DNA of 64,000 bases from Prionace glauca (Eukaryota; Chordata; Chondrichthyes; Carcharhiniformes; Carcharhinidae): contig CM075760.1 of assembly GCA_037974335.1 (NCBI GenBank), positions 15,680,059 to 15,744,058 of the forward strand, given 5' to 3'. The notes beneath the pieces were generated by a model that saw only the letters and a program-made list of their open reading frames with translations, was not told the origin of the DNA and searched no databases. Below, in pieces: positions 1 through 13,115 of this stretch (positions within the stretch are counted from its first letter, which is position 1; each line of letters opens with the position of its first letter). Position numbers and translations under genes: made by a program.

Positions 1-381
1 TTTCTGTGTCCTTGTGTTCAGTGATATGATTATTGGAGGGGAAGTGTCGCAATATCTACGCTGCAGATGCATTTCTAATGTTTAACTAGCGATGTTACAT
101 TGTATGAATCATCACTCAGTTACTATACTTGTAACATATTATAGACAAGCTAATGCATTATTTTATTTATGCTTCTTCACAGTGAGCTGGAATATGAACA
201 GTTGAATCCCTTGAATCTGTGTGGCATATCATCTCTTGCTCCTCAGTTTATCGGCTGAGAAAATATATGCAATCCTGCGCAATGTATAATTATCTCAGAG
301 GTGAAATACGTTTTGAAAACCATGCCGTTTCACTCTGAAGCGATAGACGCCCAACTTACTTGCAACTAGTATTTCCGATAT
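1..381. other. Intergenic or intronic, no gene seen
   Basis: This AT-rich sequence has no recognisable coding exon, RNA gene or repeat end. It probably lies in the intron or 5' flank of receptor A, whose first exon I could not find in the window. Confidence 0.4.
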
Positions 382-1275
382 AAGAACATAAGAAATAGGA
401 GCAGGAGTAGGCCATCTGGCCCCTCGAGCCTGCCCCGCCATTCAACAAGATCATGGCTGATCTGTCATGGCTCAGTTCCACATTTCCGCCCTCTCCCCAT
501 GACCCTTAATCCCCTCTCTTATCAAAAACCCATCAACCCACGTCTTAAAAATATTTAGCGAGGCAGCCTCCACCACCTCAACGGGCAGAGAATTCCAGAG
601 ATTCACCACCCTTTGAGTGAAGAAGTTCCTCCTCAACTCTGTTCTAAACCGCCCCCCCCCCCTTTATCTTGAGGCTGTGCCCCCTAGTCCTACTATCCTT
701 TCTGAGCGGGAAGAGTCTCTCCACTTCTATCCTATCCATCCCATTCATCATCTTATACGTCTCAATTAGATCTCCCCTCATTCTTCGAAACTCTAACGAG
801 TACAAGCCTAGTTTATTCAGCCTCTCCTCATAGCTCAACCCCCTCAACTCCGGCATCAGCCTAGTAAATCTCCTCTGCACTCCCTCCACGGCCAAAATAT
901 CCTTGCGTAAGTACGGCGGCCAAAACTGCACACAGTACTCCAGCTGCGGCCTCACCAATGCCTATATAGCCGCAGCAAGACCTCCCTACTTTTATATTAA
1001 ATCCCTCTCGCTATGAAGGCCAGCATCCCATTTGCCTTCCTGACCACCTGCTGCACCTGCAAGCTGTGTTTTTGCGACTCATGCACAAGGACCCCGAGGT
1101 GTCTCTGCACCGTGGAGTTTTTCTCCACGTAAGTAATAATCCTTCCTACCATTATTCCTACCAAAGTGGACCACCTCACACTTGCCAACATTAAATTCCA
1201 TTTGCCAGTTCCTGGCCCATTCGCCCAGCCTATCTAGATCCTTCTGCAGACTCTCCACACCCTCCGCACAATATG
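382..1275 (-). mobile_element. CR1-type LINE, subfamily A, 5'-truncated 3' end
   Basis: The minus strand encodes the C-terminal part of a CR1 reverse transcriptase. Readable words include LEYCVQFW, RRFTRLMPELRGLSYEERL and DLIETYKMMNGMDRIE, split between two frames. The element ends at 382 in the repeated GAACATAA-type tail shared with the copies at 16.6 kb and 53.6 kb. It is decayed compared with those, with a poly-C expansion near 650 and small indels. It lies upstream of receptor A exon 2, probably in its intron. Confidence 0.9.
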
Positions 1276-1815
1276 TTGGTTGCTTTTCTTGTTTTCGTGA
1301 ACCACTACTGTTTTACCTTCTGATCATTACAGTTTAAGAGTTCCTGGTCACGTACTTCTTGTCCCAAAATGCTTCTGCTCAATCAAGTGTTTTCCAGGAC
1401 TAAATCGCATCGAAAGCATTTAGTATCTATTTCCATGAAACATTTTCTGATGCCTTTCTGCTCAATTTCCATGTCGCTCTATTATTGTGTTTTCCTTTTT
1501 TCCTCGATATTCCAACCTATATGTGTGAATGCAGAAATAATTTATTGTATTTCATTTAACTGAGTCACAAAGTCTGAAGTTATTTGTTTACTGTAGGACC
1601 GAGACGGTATTCATCCTAGGAGGACAGAGCAGTATTGTGCATTTATTAAACAATAGCATCCGTTTTCTCCAATGAAACCGATAGGTCATAAAACTGAAAT
1701 GCCAGCTCTGCTTTTAGTTTGCATCTGATGTCCAATCTGAATTTGTTTCAAAAATGTTTGTTCAGCACGCCTTTATCACGATTGCATACTCACTAGATAT
1801 GTTTCCTGCTCACAG
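1276..1815. other. Probable intron of receptor A
   Basis: AT-rich sequence with no convincing exon. It ends in a CAG acceptor at 1813-1815 directly before the receptor A coding exon. Confidence 0.45.
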
Positions 1816-2727
1816 CTAATCTGGCAGTAATTGTGATCCTGTCACGAGGAAGATGTGGTCTCTCCGGATGCATCACCTACTACTTGATGTCCATGGCAGT
1901 GACAGATCTCCTGGTCATGATCCTGGCGGTGATAATAAATCGCATTTTGGGTGTTTATTTTCCATTCAGTTTCCTCTCAATCACTCCAGCCTTTGCTCTC
2001 AGTCTTGTGCTGATATATGGTGTTAGAGATTCTTCTGTCTGGTTAACAGTTGCTTTCACCTTTGATCGATTTATAGCTATTTGTTGCCAAAGGCTAAAAA
2101 CAAAATACTGCAAAAAGAAAATTTCAGCTTTGGTGATAGGAACTGTCTGTTTTGTTCACTGTGCTAAAAAAAATTCCCTTGTTCTTTGCTTGTGAACCAT
2201 CCATTATCATTAACAATATTCCCCGGTACTGCAAGTTAACATCAGTATTTTATACTTCATCCGGATGGATCGCATATGATAGCATAAACGCCATTTTAAT
2301 ACCTTGTCTCCCATTTGTCCTTATATTGATGCTCAATGTTCTAACTGTCAAACATATTGTTGCAGCCAGTCGAGCCCGCAGAAGACTCCGAGCCCAGAAC
2401 ATTGCAGAGAGTCAGAATGATCCAGAGATGGAGAAAAGGAAAAAGTCCATTATTTTACTATTTGCCATCTCAGCCAGTTTCATCCTATTGTATTTGCTCG
2501 CTGTTGTAACTTTCCTTTATGTCCGAATTGCGAGCGTTATTTATTTAGAAGGTTCAAGTATCAGCGAATCCAATTATATTCTTGAAGAAAGTGGACTAAT
2601 GCTGCAACTTTTGAGTTCTTGCATAAATCCATTTATTTATGCAGGGACCCAATGCAAATTTAGAGATGAGTTAAAGAACGGCGTGAAATATCTGTTACGT
2701 CCTTTTGTTAATTTATTTAAATTATGA
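1816..2727 (+). pseudogene. Receptor A: GPR139-like GPCR, exon 2, one frameshift
   Basis: This is the large coding exon of a rhodopsin-class receptor, entered through an AG acceptor at 1814-1815 in phase 1 as in its paralogues. The first frame runs from late TM1 through TM4 and contains CGLSGCITYYL, VTDLL (TM2) and FDRFIAICC (TM3 end, DRF instead of DRY). The second frame, from about 2152, carries ECL2 to the tail, including LNVLTVKHI (TM5), EMEKRKKSIILLF (TM6) and CINPFIYAGTQCKFR (TM7). One extra base near 2145-2150, just after VIGTVC, accounts for the break; exon length fits a net +1. Everything else looks constrained, so this is either a very young pseudogene or an assembly error. AATAAA lies at 2732, immediately after the stop. 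Exon 1 was not found. Sequence is closest to receptor B. Confidence 0.85.
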
Positions 2728-5543
2728 ACAAAATAAAACATAACGTGAATTGCAAATGTTATTCTCTGTGCCTCGAGGTTTCCAAGGATCACAACAGTCA
2801 TGGGGACGGCAGAGATTCCAATGCAGTGCGTCCAATGTTGTCGATCAATGTTGCCTGCACTACATACAATACGTTAACTATTTAGTGTGCTCCTCTCTGT
2901 ATTCCTGCTGTGTATGGTTTGTATCTGAAGGTAGGTTATGCCTTGAAATGTGTGCAATACCATTCCCGCTGATTATTCCCCACTCACAAGCCTGTACTTC
3001 ACACTGGAACTCTTCTGTTGTAAGCATAGGAACGGGGAGGGAAATGACAAGGGAGAAAACAATCTATTTACTGGGTACTCTTTCAGATAATCAATCAGAA
3101 CAACATTCATAGTATCCACGAAGAGTGCAAATCGACTCTAACTACATAGTTTGTTTTGAAATGCTGATGCACCATTAACAGACTAATTTAAAAACCTATA
3201 TGAAATTCAATGGAATCATCAACTTCAGCACGGATTATGCTCCGAAAGACATGTTGACATTGCAAAAATAGTATATATAATGTTTATAAATTCTGGATGA
3301 ATTACAACAGTGAATCCTTATCCTAATCTTTCGTACATAGTGCACATATTGTCGGTATGGGATATCTCCTGGTCATGGTATGCAAAAGCAGAGACAGTCT
3401 CACTTTTCACCCAACTTCCCGCTTCAAGACACATGCAACATGAAGTTTCAACAGATAGGCACGGGAGATGTTGAAGCTACGACACAAAATCATTAATATT
3501 TGGTATCTAATGACAGATCCGGGCCAATGAAGTCAGGCGAAATATTTATTATCTCGCATTCCATCTTTTGATGTCCAAACTGAAACTGACTCGTTACCTT
3601 TTGATTTATTCAACCACTGTCCAAACTAGAACAGTGCTGGTTGCGAGTGACATTGCTATTAACAACAAAACCGAAACCCTGTTGTCACACATAAACTTGT
3701 TTACGTGTCAGCAATCTAATGAAAGACTCTGCTGCCACTCGTCTACCATTTTATTCATGTTTCTACCTTGTGAACTATTGGACTGTGAACTTGGACGAAT
3801 TTGTAAGATCCTTCGTCGTGCATACAGTATGTGAGTGCCTGCTTAGCAGTGTGAATATTTCGATAAATAACAGCAGTGAGCACCATCTAGCGCATTTGAT
3901 GAACTTAGCAAGGCTCCTTAAGCAGCACGTTCCAGATCCGCAACTGCTTGCATGCAGAAAGACAAGAGCAGATGATACATCAAACAAACACCATATGGAA
4001 GGTCATCTCCAGGATACTCGCCATCCTGATTTGTCCATATATGGGCTCTGATCAAAACCCTGAACGCCCTTCTCAACAGCAACCTCGGTGTATCTATGTA
4101 GATGTCCAAAGATGGGCATTTAGGTGGAATATCCATGCTAAATTTTACCTTAGTTTCCCAGTATTAGCCATGGGAAATGAATAGGGTTATAGAAAATGGG
4201 GTAGGCCTGAGTTAGCTTCACTGTCAGAGAGTCAGTACACACTCTATGGGCCAAATGATCTCTTCTGCAGGGATTCTATGATATAATGAGAAAGCAACTA
4301 GCCCTGTCATGTGTCTACACCTCACCAACTGCATATCTATAAATATATCACAATCTAGATAATCACATTCTTTAATCAAATCCACAGTAAGTGAGACAGG
4401 GAGCAAGAGCACGATTTTACCCAACATTCTTCAATCTCCAGGTGCCAGCAGAAAACTGCGAGTTCAGCTTTAATCAGAGATTACTGTCCTTTCCTGGACA
4501 CAAAATGCTCCAACCACCGTCAAATCTCTACATGCACGATGCATAGGCACAGGATAATGCTCATTAAACCTCCGAGCAGCATTTACAAAAGACCCGAGCG
4601 AGTGAGGTACAAAAATGTCACCTGAACTTTCTCAATAATTTCTGTTTTCAATTAGTCAATTTGATTGAAAAGCTGAGTGTTGTGAATCTGAAAGTGAACA
4701 CAATCGGATTTGTGTTACCCAGTGATTTGTTTCCCAGTGTTTGTCCATCAGTTTTGGAATTCAATATTTGTTGGATACTGAAGCAAAAGTAATTTCGAAA
4801 TGTGTGCTTGAACAGAAACGGAGAAATTGGAGACAAATTTTCGGAGATGTGATTAATTTGAGAGCTAAAAAAAGATGTTTCCTCAAGCATTCATGATCAA
4901 GGATATTCATGCGTCAGACATTGAAGCGAATCTCATCTCAAAATGAGGATAAAAAGCCGGAATAAATTCCGAGGAAAGTATTTTGTATTGTTTAGAAGGA
5001 GATGCAGGTCAAAAGAATAAGTTTTGAACGATGTTATTGATGATTGAATGAAAAATGTTGGAGCCTTTCGCTTACTTTCGTCAATTTCTTGATAAGATTA
5101 GGGAGAGTATTCATGAAATGCCCCTGAACGTACTCATAACTCAATGAGCTGTGAGAGAGCATTGGATTGGATTTTTTTTTCATTGGAGGCTAAGGGGCAA
5201 TTATATTGAGTTGCTTAAAATGAGGGACCGAGACAGAGTGGGGAGGAATGATCTACTTCGTTGATCAGAGAGAACAATAATCAGTGATATAGATTTAGAA
5301 AAGAAAACCCTCATACTTGCATATTGCCTTTCACCACCACCGCAATCTCGAAATGTTTTCCAGCCAATGAAGTTATTTTGAAATGGATTCGCTATTGTAA
5401 TATTGGAAACAGAGTAAAATCTAAGTTATCATTTCACAAATTTGAAACCAGCAAAACAATTTATTGATACATGTTAATTAATTCTTATGTCCCGTGAATA
5501 AAAAAAAATACAGATTGAGTGAGTCAACAAGAGCAAGATTAAT
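2728..5543. other. Intergenic, no gene or clear repeat seen
   Basis: AT-rich flank downstream of receptor A. The reading frames here are short and show no family motif, receptor exon, tRNA or recognisable LINE/SINE tail. Nothing is claimed beyond the poly(A) signal at 2732-2737. Confidence 0.4.
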
Positions 5544-8500
5544 AGAAACATAGAACAGTACAGCACAGTACAGGCCCTTCGGCCCTCAATGCTGTGCCGA
5601 GCTATGTCCAAACCCAAGATCAAGCTATCCCACTCCCTAACACTCTGGTGTGCTCCATGTGCCTATCCAATAACCGCTTGAAAGTTCCTAAAGTGTCTGA
5701 CTCCATTATCACAGCAGGCAGTGCATTCCACACCGCAACCACTCTCTGAGTGAAGAATCTACCTTGGACATCCATCCTATATCTCCCACCATGAACCTTA
5801 TAGTTGTGCGCCCTAGTAACAGCTACATCCACCCGAGGAAATAGTCTCTGCACGTCCATTCAATCAATCACTCTCATCATCTTATAAACCTCTATTAAGT
5901 CGCCTCTCATCCTCCTCCGCTCCAAAGAGAAAAGCACCAGCTCCCTCAACGTTCCACATAAGACCTTCCCTCCAAACCAGGCAGCATCCTGGCAAATCTT
6001 CTCTGCACTCTCCCCAATGCTTCCACATCCTTCTTAAAGTGAGGTGACCAGAGATGCACGCAATATTCCAAATGTGGTCTCACCAACGTGCGGTATAGTT
6101 GCAGCATAACCCCACTGCTCTTAATTCAAACCCCCTGTTTATAAACGCTAACACACTATAAACATTCTTCACAGCTCTATCCACTTGAGTGGCAACCTTC
6201 AGAGGTCTGTGGATATGAACCCCAAGATCTCTCTGTTCCTTCACATTCCTCAGAACCCTGCCGTTGACCCTGTAATCTGCATTCAAGTTTGTCCTACCAA
6301 AATGAATCACCTCACACTTATCAGGGTTAAACTCCATCTGCCACTTTTCAGCCCAGCTCTGCATCCTATCAATGTTTCTTTGCAGCCTACAAGAGCCCTC
6401 CACCTCATCCACTACTCCATCAATCTTGGTGTCATCAGCAAATTTATTAACCCAATCTTCAGCCCCCTCTTCCAAGTCATTGATCAAAATCACAAGTAGC
6501 AGAGGACCCAGCACTGACCTCTGTGATACACTGCTGTTAACAGGCCTCCAGTCTGAAAATTTTGCTTCCATCACCGCCCTCTGTCTTCTGTGATACAGCC
6601 AGTTACTTATCCGATCCTCTCAATTTCCTTCTATCCCACACATCTTTATCTTCTTCAATCTTCTTCATGAGCCTACCATGGGGAACCTTATACGCCTTAC
6701 TAAAATTCATGTATATAACATTAACTGGTCTACCTTCATCCACATACTTAGTTACCTCCTCAAAGAATTCAATCAAATTTGTGAGACAGGACTTACCCCT
6801 CACGAAACCGTTCTGACTATTCCAGATTGAGCTGCATCTTTCCAAATGGTCATAAATCCTGTCTCTCAGGGCCCTTTCCACTGACTTACCGACCACTGAA
6901 GTAAGACTAGCTGACCTATAATTACCAGGGTCATTCCTATTTCCTTTCTTGAAGAGAAGAACAACATTTGCCACTCTCCAGTCGTCTGGCACTATCCTCG
7001 TGGACAGTGAAGACCCAAAGATCAAACTAAAGGCTCAGCAATCTCATCCCTTGCCTCCCAAAGTATCCTAGGATGTATCTGGTCCAGGGGTTTTATCCAA
7101 CCTTAGGTTTTTCAAAATTTCTAATACATCTTCCCTGAGAACATCTACCTCCTCCATCCTATCAGCCTGTATCACGCACTCATCCTCAAAAACATGCTTT
7201 TTTCATCTTTACAGACGTTTCCTTTTTCCTCTTAACAAGACATTCAACCTCCTTTGTGAACCATTGTTCCTTCACTCAGCCATTTCTTCCCTGCCTGCCA
7301 GGGACATACAGTATTTATTCCCTGATAAAGCTTCACTTTTGGTTTGTGCCTATACCTGACAGTTTCTGTTCCCGTCTTATGCTCCATAATTCTTGCCTAA
7401 TCGCATCATAATTACCCCTGCTCCAGCTATAAACCTTGCCCTGTAGTGTGACCCTATCCCTCTCCATTGCAATAATGAAGGACACTGAATTGTGGTCACT
7501 ATTTCCAAAGTGCTCTTCCACAAACAAATCGAACACTTGGCCCGGTTCATTACCCAGTACCAAGTCCAATGTGGCCCCACCTCCTGTCGGCTTATCCACA
7601 TATTGTGTCAGGATACTCTCGTGCACACACTGTACAAAAACTGTCCTATCCAAACTATTCGACCTATAAAGGTTCCAATCAATATTTGGAAATTGAAGTC
7701 ACCCATGATAACTACCCTGTGACCTCCACACCTATCCATAATCTGCTTTGCCATTTCCTCCTCCACATCTGTACTACTATTTGCGGGCCTATAGAAAACG
7801 CCTAACAACGTAACCGCTCCTTTCCTATTTCTAGATTCAGCCCATATTACCTCAGGAGGCAGATCACCCTCGAAATGCCTTTCAGCAGTCGTTAAACCAT
7901 TCTTGATTCACAATGCTACTCCTCCATCTCTTTTACTGCCTTCCCTATTCTTACTGAAACTTCTATATCCCGAAACTGCCAACAACCATTCCTGCTCCTG
8001 TTCTAACCATGTCTCCGTAATGGCCACAGCATCATAGTCCCAAGTACCAATCCACGCTCCAAGTTCACCTACCTTAATCCTGATGCTCCTTGCATTGAAG
8101 TAGATACATTTCAACCCACCATCCTGTCTGCTTGTACACTCCTGCAACCTTGGTACCTTCCTCAGTACCTCGCGACCCTCAACACTGGCTTTTGGATCAC
8201 ATCTCATTTTCTTGTCCCCCTGACTAATTAGTTTAAACCTCCCCGATGAGTAGATGCAAATTTCCCTCCCAGGATATTAGTGCCCCTCTGGTTCAGAGGC
8301 AAACCGTCCTGTTTGTACAAGTCCCACCTTCCCCAGAATGTGCTTTAATTATCCAAGTAAATGAAACCCTCTCTCCAATACCATCCCTGCAGCCATATGT
8401 TAATCTGCACTCTTTCTCCCTGTTCTTCAACTCACTAGCACGTGGCACCGGCAACAAACCAGAGATGACGACAGGCTTTGTTCTAGCTTTCAGCTTCCAG

Positions 8501-8570
8501 CCTAGCTCCCTAAAATCCTGTTTTAAATCCCCATCCCTTCTTCTACCTACATTCCACAATATTTATGTTC
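5544..8570 (-). mobile_element. CR1-type LINE, subfamily E, long copy with ORF1 remnant
   Basis: Read on the minus strand, this copy retains the CR1 order. At 8293-8559 is an esterase-like ORF1 piece (VVISGLLPV). At 7333-8207 is an AP-endonuclease region (KCIYFNARSI, AITETWL, VVIMGDFNF, GNSDHNSVSF). At 6080-7025 is reverse transcriptase (PDDWRVANVVLLFKKG, GFVRGKSCLTNLIEFF, FADDTKIDGV), and at 5620-5859 the C-terminal tail. The copy is spread over several frames. A stretch around 7025-7330 looks shortened between endonuclease and RT. It ends at 5544 in the tail word CAGGCCCTTCGGCCC that is also used by SINEs here. The boundary on the 8570 side is approximate. Confidence 0.88.
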
Positions 8571-8675
8571 TTATACTCCCAGTCAATGAAATATCATTGC
8601 AGATTATAAATTGGATTATAAATTGCTGCAGGAAATCAAGACACAAAAATAAGAACCAAAGAATATTAATGGATA

Positions 8676-9023
8676 AATATTGAACATAGCACCCTACAGT
8701 GCAGAAACAGGCCCTTCGGCCCATCGAGTCTGCACCGAACACAATCCCACCCAGACCCTATCCCCATATCCCTACACATTTTACATGCTAATCCCTCTAA
8801 CCTACACATCCCAGAATACTAAGGGGCAATTTTAGCATAGCCAATGAACCTAACCCGCACATCTTTGGACTGTGGGAGGAAACCGGAGCACCCGGAGAAA
8901 ACCCACGCAGACACGAGGAGAATGTGCAAACTCCACACAGGCAGCGACCCGAGCCGGGAATCGAACCCAGGATCCTGGAGCTGTGAAGCAGCAGTGCTAA
9001 CCACTGTGCTACCGTGCCGCCCA
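8676..9023 (-). mobile_element. tRNA-headed SINE (V-SINE/HE1-like), complete
   Basis: The tRNA-like head lies at the 9023 end (reverse complement of GCACGGTAGCACAGTGGTTA). A conserved core with TTTCCTCCGGGTGCTCCGG-type sequence follows, and the tail near 8700 contains AGGCCCTTCGGCCC. A 14-bp direct repeat, AATATTAATGGATA, flanks it at 8662-8675 and 9024-9037. This target-site duplication fixes both ends. It sits between two head-to-head CR1 copies. Confidence 0.88.
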
Positions 9024-9040
9024 AATATTAATGGATAGAT

Positions 9041-11160
9041 ATTAATGGATAAAGATGAAGCCTGTCCTCAGGGGAGGGTGTTAAACTGGGGGAGGGCTAG
9101 ATACAACCGGATTAGGCAGGATCTTAAAGATACGCACTGGGGTAAGCTGTTTGATGGCAGGTCGACGCTGGGAATGTGGGAGTCTCTCAAGGGAAAACTA
9201 AAATCTTTGAAGGAAAGACATATGCCGGTCAAGAGGAAGGATGGGAAGGGTAGGATTAGAGAGCCGTGGGTAACTAGGGATATTGAGGACCTGGTCAGGA
9301 GGAAGAGGGAGGCGTACATTATATCTAGGCATTTGAGGACAGAGATAGCGTTAGAAGGATACAGAGAATGTAGGAGAGAACTTAAAAGGGGCATCAGAAA
9401 GGCAAAAGGGGGCCACGAAATGGCTTTGGCGGGTAGGATTAAGGAAAATCCTAAGGCATTTTACTCCTATGATAGAAACAAAAGGATGGTTAGAGGGAAG
9501 ATTGGTCCTCTCAGGGACAGAGGAGGGGAACTATGCTTGGAGCCTGGGGGAATGGGGGAGATCTTGAATGAATACTTTGCGTCGGTATTCACGCAGGAGA
9601 GGGGCCTGATGTCTGGTGCTGTGCTTGAGGAGTTTGAGGATCCGTTGAGGGAAATAGTCATCACGAGGGAAGAGGTGTTGGGGCTTTTAGACACTATAAA
9701 GACGGAAACATCTCCGGGGCTTGATGGCATCTATCCCAGGCTGCTAAGGGAGGTAAGGGATGAAATTGCTGGGCCTCTGACGCAAATCTTTGTCTCTTCT
9801 TTGGACATAGGTGAGGTCCCAGAGGATTGGCGGATTGCAAATGTAGTACCGTTGTTTAAAAAGGGTCAGAGGGATAACCCAGGGAATTATAGGCCAGTGA
9901 GCTTGACTTCAGTTATAGGCAAGCTAATGGAGAGGATCCTCAAGGATAGGATGTATGAACATCTGGAGCGTTGCAATCTGATCAGGGATACGCAGCATGG
10001 CTTCGTTACAGGGAGGTCGTGCCTTACGAATCTAGTGGAATTTTTTGAAGAGGTGACAAAAACGGTTGACGAAGGACAAGCCGTTGATGTCGTCTATATG
10101 GATTTCAGTAAGGCGTTTGACAAGGTCCCTCATGGTAGGCTGATAGAAAAGGTGAAGGCTCATGGGATACAAGGCCAGGTATGTAGATGGGTGGAGAACT
10201 GGCTTGGGAGGAGGAGACAGCGGGTAGTAGTGGAAGACTCCTTTTCCAATTGGAGGTCTGTCACCAGTGGTTTGCCGCAGGGCTCGGTACTAGGACCTCT
10301 TCTATTTGTAGTATATATTAATGACTTGGAAGACGGGGTAGGTGGTGTGATCAGCAAATTTGCTGATGACACTAAGATGGTTGGATTGGCGGGTACTGAG
10401 GAGCAGTGCCTGGCAATGCAACAGGACATAGACAGGCTGGTAGATTGGGCAGATAGATGACAAATGGAATTTAATCCGGAGAAATGCGAGGTGATGCACT
10501 TTGGCCGGAATAATGTGGAGGGGAGTTATACGATAAATGGTAGAACTATCCGGGGCATAGATACGCAGAGAGACCTGGGGGTGCAAGTGCACAAATCCCT
10601 GAAGGTGTCGGTGCAGGTGCAGAATGTGATGAGGAAAGCGTATGGTATGTTAGCCTTCATAGGAAGGGGTATAGAATATAAGAGTAGGAATCTGATGTTG
10701 CAGTTGTATAGAACGTTGGTTAGGCCTCACTTGGAGTACTGCGTCCAGTTCTGGTCGCCGTACTACTGGAAGGATGTAGAGATCCTGGAGAGAGTGCAGA
10801 GGAGATTTACCAGGATGCTGCCTGGTATGGAAGGGCTGTCTTACGAGGAAAGATTGAACGAACTTGGGCTGTTTTCCCTTGAGAGACGTCGGCTGAGGGG
10901 GGATCTAATAGAGGTTTATAAGATTATGAAGGGGATAGATAGAGTAAATGGTGGTAAGCTTTTTCCGCTATTAGAAATGGATAGAACGAGGGGTCACGGG
11001 CTTAGGGTGAGGGGGGCTAGGTATAAGACAAATATTAGAGGGCAGTTTTTCGCGCAAAGGGTAGTGGGGGTATGGAATGCACTGCCGAGTAAGGTGGTGG
11101 AAGCAGTCACTTAGACAGCCACATGAGCGGTCTACATATAGGGGGATATAGCAGGCCTTA
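9041..11160 (+). mobile_element. CR1-type LINE, subfamily F, nearly whole RT region
   Basis: A 471-codon frame (9045-10460) begins at the end of the endonuclease domain and runs through reverse transcriptase: [57 protein letters not shown] and KFADDTKMVG. A single TGA at 10458-10460 replaces what is Trp in sister copies (DRWQM). The frame then continues from 10461 to 11114 with HFGRNN, LEYCVQFWSPYY and RRFTRMLPGM. The copy is 5'-truncated and its 3' limit is uncertain. It closely matches the copy at 23336-24190. Confidence 0.9.
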
Positions 11161-11379
11161 CTAAACATTGTAGGCTTGGGATTCTGTTTTTGCCTCAGGG
11201 ATGTTACAGTCTTTGCCTGTTTAATAATGAATTTTTTGTCTCCACAGGCATTTAAGTCCACCTTGTTGACCAGCAAGGGGCATGCATGTGGCAGGTTGTA
11301 GTGGGCTGCTCTTGAATGTTGCTTCGGGAGTTGCCTATTGCTTCATGTCGTTAGTGTGCTTAAACTGGACCATCTCAAG

Positions 11380-11702
11380 GGCAACATGACAGCTCAGAGA
11401 CTATCTCTGTTGCTGTGCGGACACATGGATTTTGGCCTGTGTCTGTGGGTGTTTGCGCGTTCTCCCCGTGGTTGCATGGGTTTCCTCCGGGTGCTCCGGT
11501 TTCCTCCCACATCCCAAAGATGTGCTTTTAGGCTGATTGATTGGGTAACAAATTGTCCCTATATTGGACCTCCCTGATCCTCGCACATTAGGCGTAGACT
11601 AAAATCATGAATAGGTCACTGAGACAATGGGACGGCGGCGCGGGCTCGTTGGGCCGAAGGGCCTGTTTCCCGTGCTGTGTTATGCTTTGTTAATAAAGAA
11701 AA
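11380..11702 (+). mobile_element. SINE with CR1-like 3' tail
   Basis: The plus strand carries the SINE core words GTTTCCTCCGGGTGCTCC and CAAAGATGTGC, then ends with GGGCCGAAGGGCCTGTTTCC at about 11650-11670. That tail matches the CR1 subfamilies C, D and E. The head is too diverged to call a tRNA origin. Confidence 0.75.
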
Positions 11703-12110
11703 ACATATTCAAGCTTTTTTCTTTACGATTTCGTGAAGGTGGTCGTCTCCGACGAGGCGTGAGTGTATTCGCCATACCTTTTACCCTGAACTAAGTGGTG
11801 TGTCAATCCATTAATATGTATGTATCTCAATCGATTTTATGACCCTATGATTTCAGTGGACAAATAAGATCAAGCACACTGCCATAGATCCGGAGTCACA
11901 TAAAAGCCTGACCCGGGTGGGAGAACAGTTTTCTGTCCCCAAAACAATTAATGAACAAAATTGTTTAAACATTAGGATTATAAGATTATATTTGTTAAAA
12001 TCACCATTATTGACGAAATAATTCAATTACTATCTATTGAATGAATTTACATTCCACCCCCTGAGATTTAAACTGTTTCACCTGATCGTTTGCCTGGATT
12101 AGTGGAAATA
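11703..12110. other. Intergenic, nothing recognised
   Basis: AT-rich spacer with no gene or repeat that I can name. Confidence 0.4.
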
Positions 12111-12114
12111 AAAG

Positions 12115-13115
12115 GACATTTTTTCCGAGAGCCATCCACTGACTAATGGGGTCACGCAGGAGTCAATGCTGAGACCCGGCTGTTCATTATACTTATAAGT
12201 TACCTTAGTGAGTGAATCAAATGTAATATTTCAAAATTGAGATACGATTGTGAGTTGTGAAGTGGATGCAATGAGGCTTCAAGGGGATTTAGGCAAGTTG
12301 ACTGACTGGGTAAAAATGACATATGAAATACAGCATGGAAAATGTGACGTTCTGCACGTTGGAAGAAAAAATGGTAATATTAAAATTTAGAAATATTGGG
12401 AAGTATCCTTGTACACCAGTCACTGAAACGGGAGAGGAACCAAGTAATTAGAGAGAAAAACGGTATGTTGGTCTTCGTTGCAAGATGATTTGAGTTCAAA
12501 AGAACGGGCGTTTTACTGCCGTGGTAACGGGGCCCGTTGAGATCATACCTGGAGAATTGCTGTCTTGGTCTCCTTCCGTTATCAAACGACACACCTGTCA
12601 TAGAGAGAGTACAACTGAGGTTCATACATTGTATATATACTCGGATATTATTGGGTTGCCGAGACTGTCCTACGAGATTTGATTGGTTCGCTTGGGCTTG
12701 TATTGACTAAATTTAGAAAGTTGGGAGGAAACTTGATTGAAGCACATTACATTTCAACAGCACTGACCAGACCATATTCAGAAATATTGTTTTTCACTGC
12801 CGTGTGTCTCGAACCAGCATATATGGTCTAATGGTATGACAACCGCCATTTGGGGCAGACTGTTTCCATTTGGGAAACATGTAACGCATAAATTCTAGTG
12901 AACTTGTGGAATTCCTGGAAGCTAAGTCAGGGAGTTCATTCAAGAAAGAGATACATGACATTTTAGATTTTAATGTCATTAAGGTGGGTGGGGAGAAAGC
13001 AGGAATATGGTTTTGAGGGATGTAATCAGTCATAATCATATTGAATTTTAGAGCAGGCTGAAAGGACCCAACGGTCGACACTTGCTCCGACTGTCTATGT
13101 TTCTATGTTTATTTG
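12115..13115 (+). mobile_element. Old CR1 LINE relic
   Basis: Degenerate plus-strand CR1 reverse transcriptase and 3' end, recognised at DNA level. Around 12150 is a decayed version of the GV(P/T)QGSVLGP segment. Near 12270 is the stretch that in other copies encodes LDRL..W. At 12990-13110 is a CR1-like 3' end with the CTATGTTTCTATGTTT-type tail. No frame stays open. Confidence 0.6.

Noticed and set aside
3568-4184. Several overlapping frames of 60-110 codons downstream of receptor A
   Set aside because: No motif, splice pattern or paralogue. Consistent with chance frames in AT-rich DNA.
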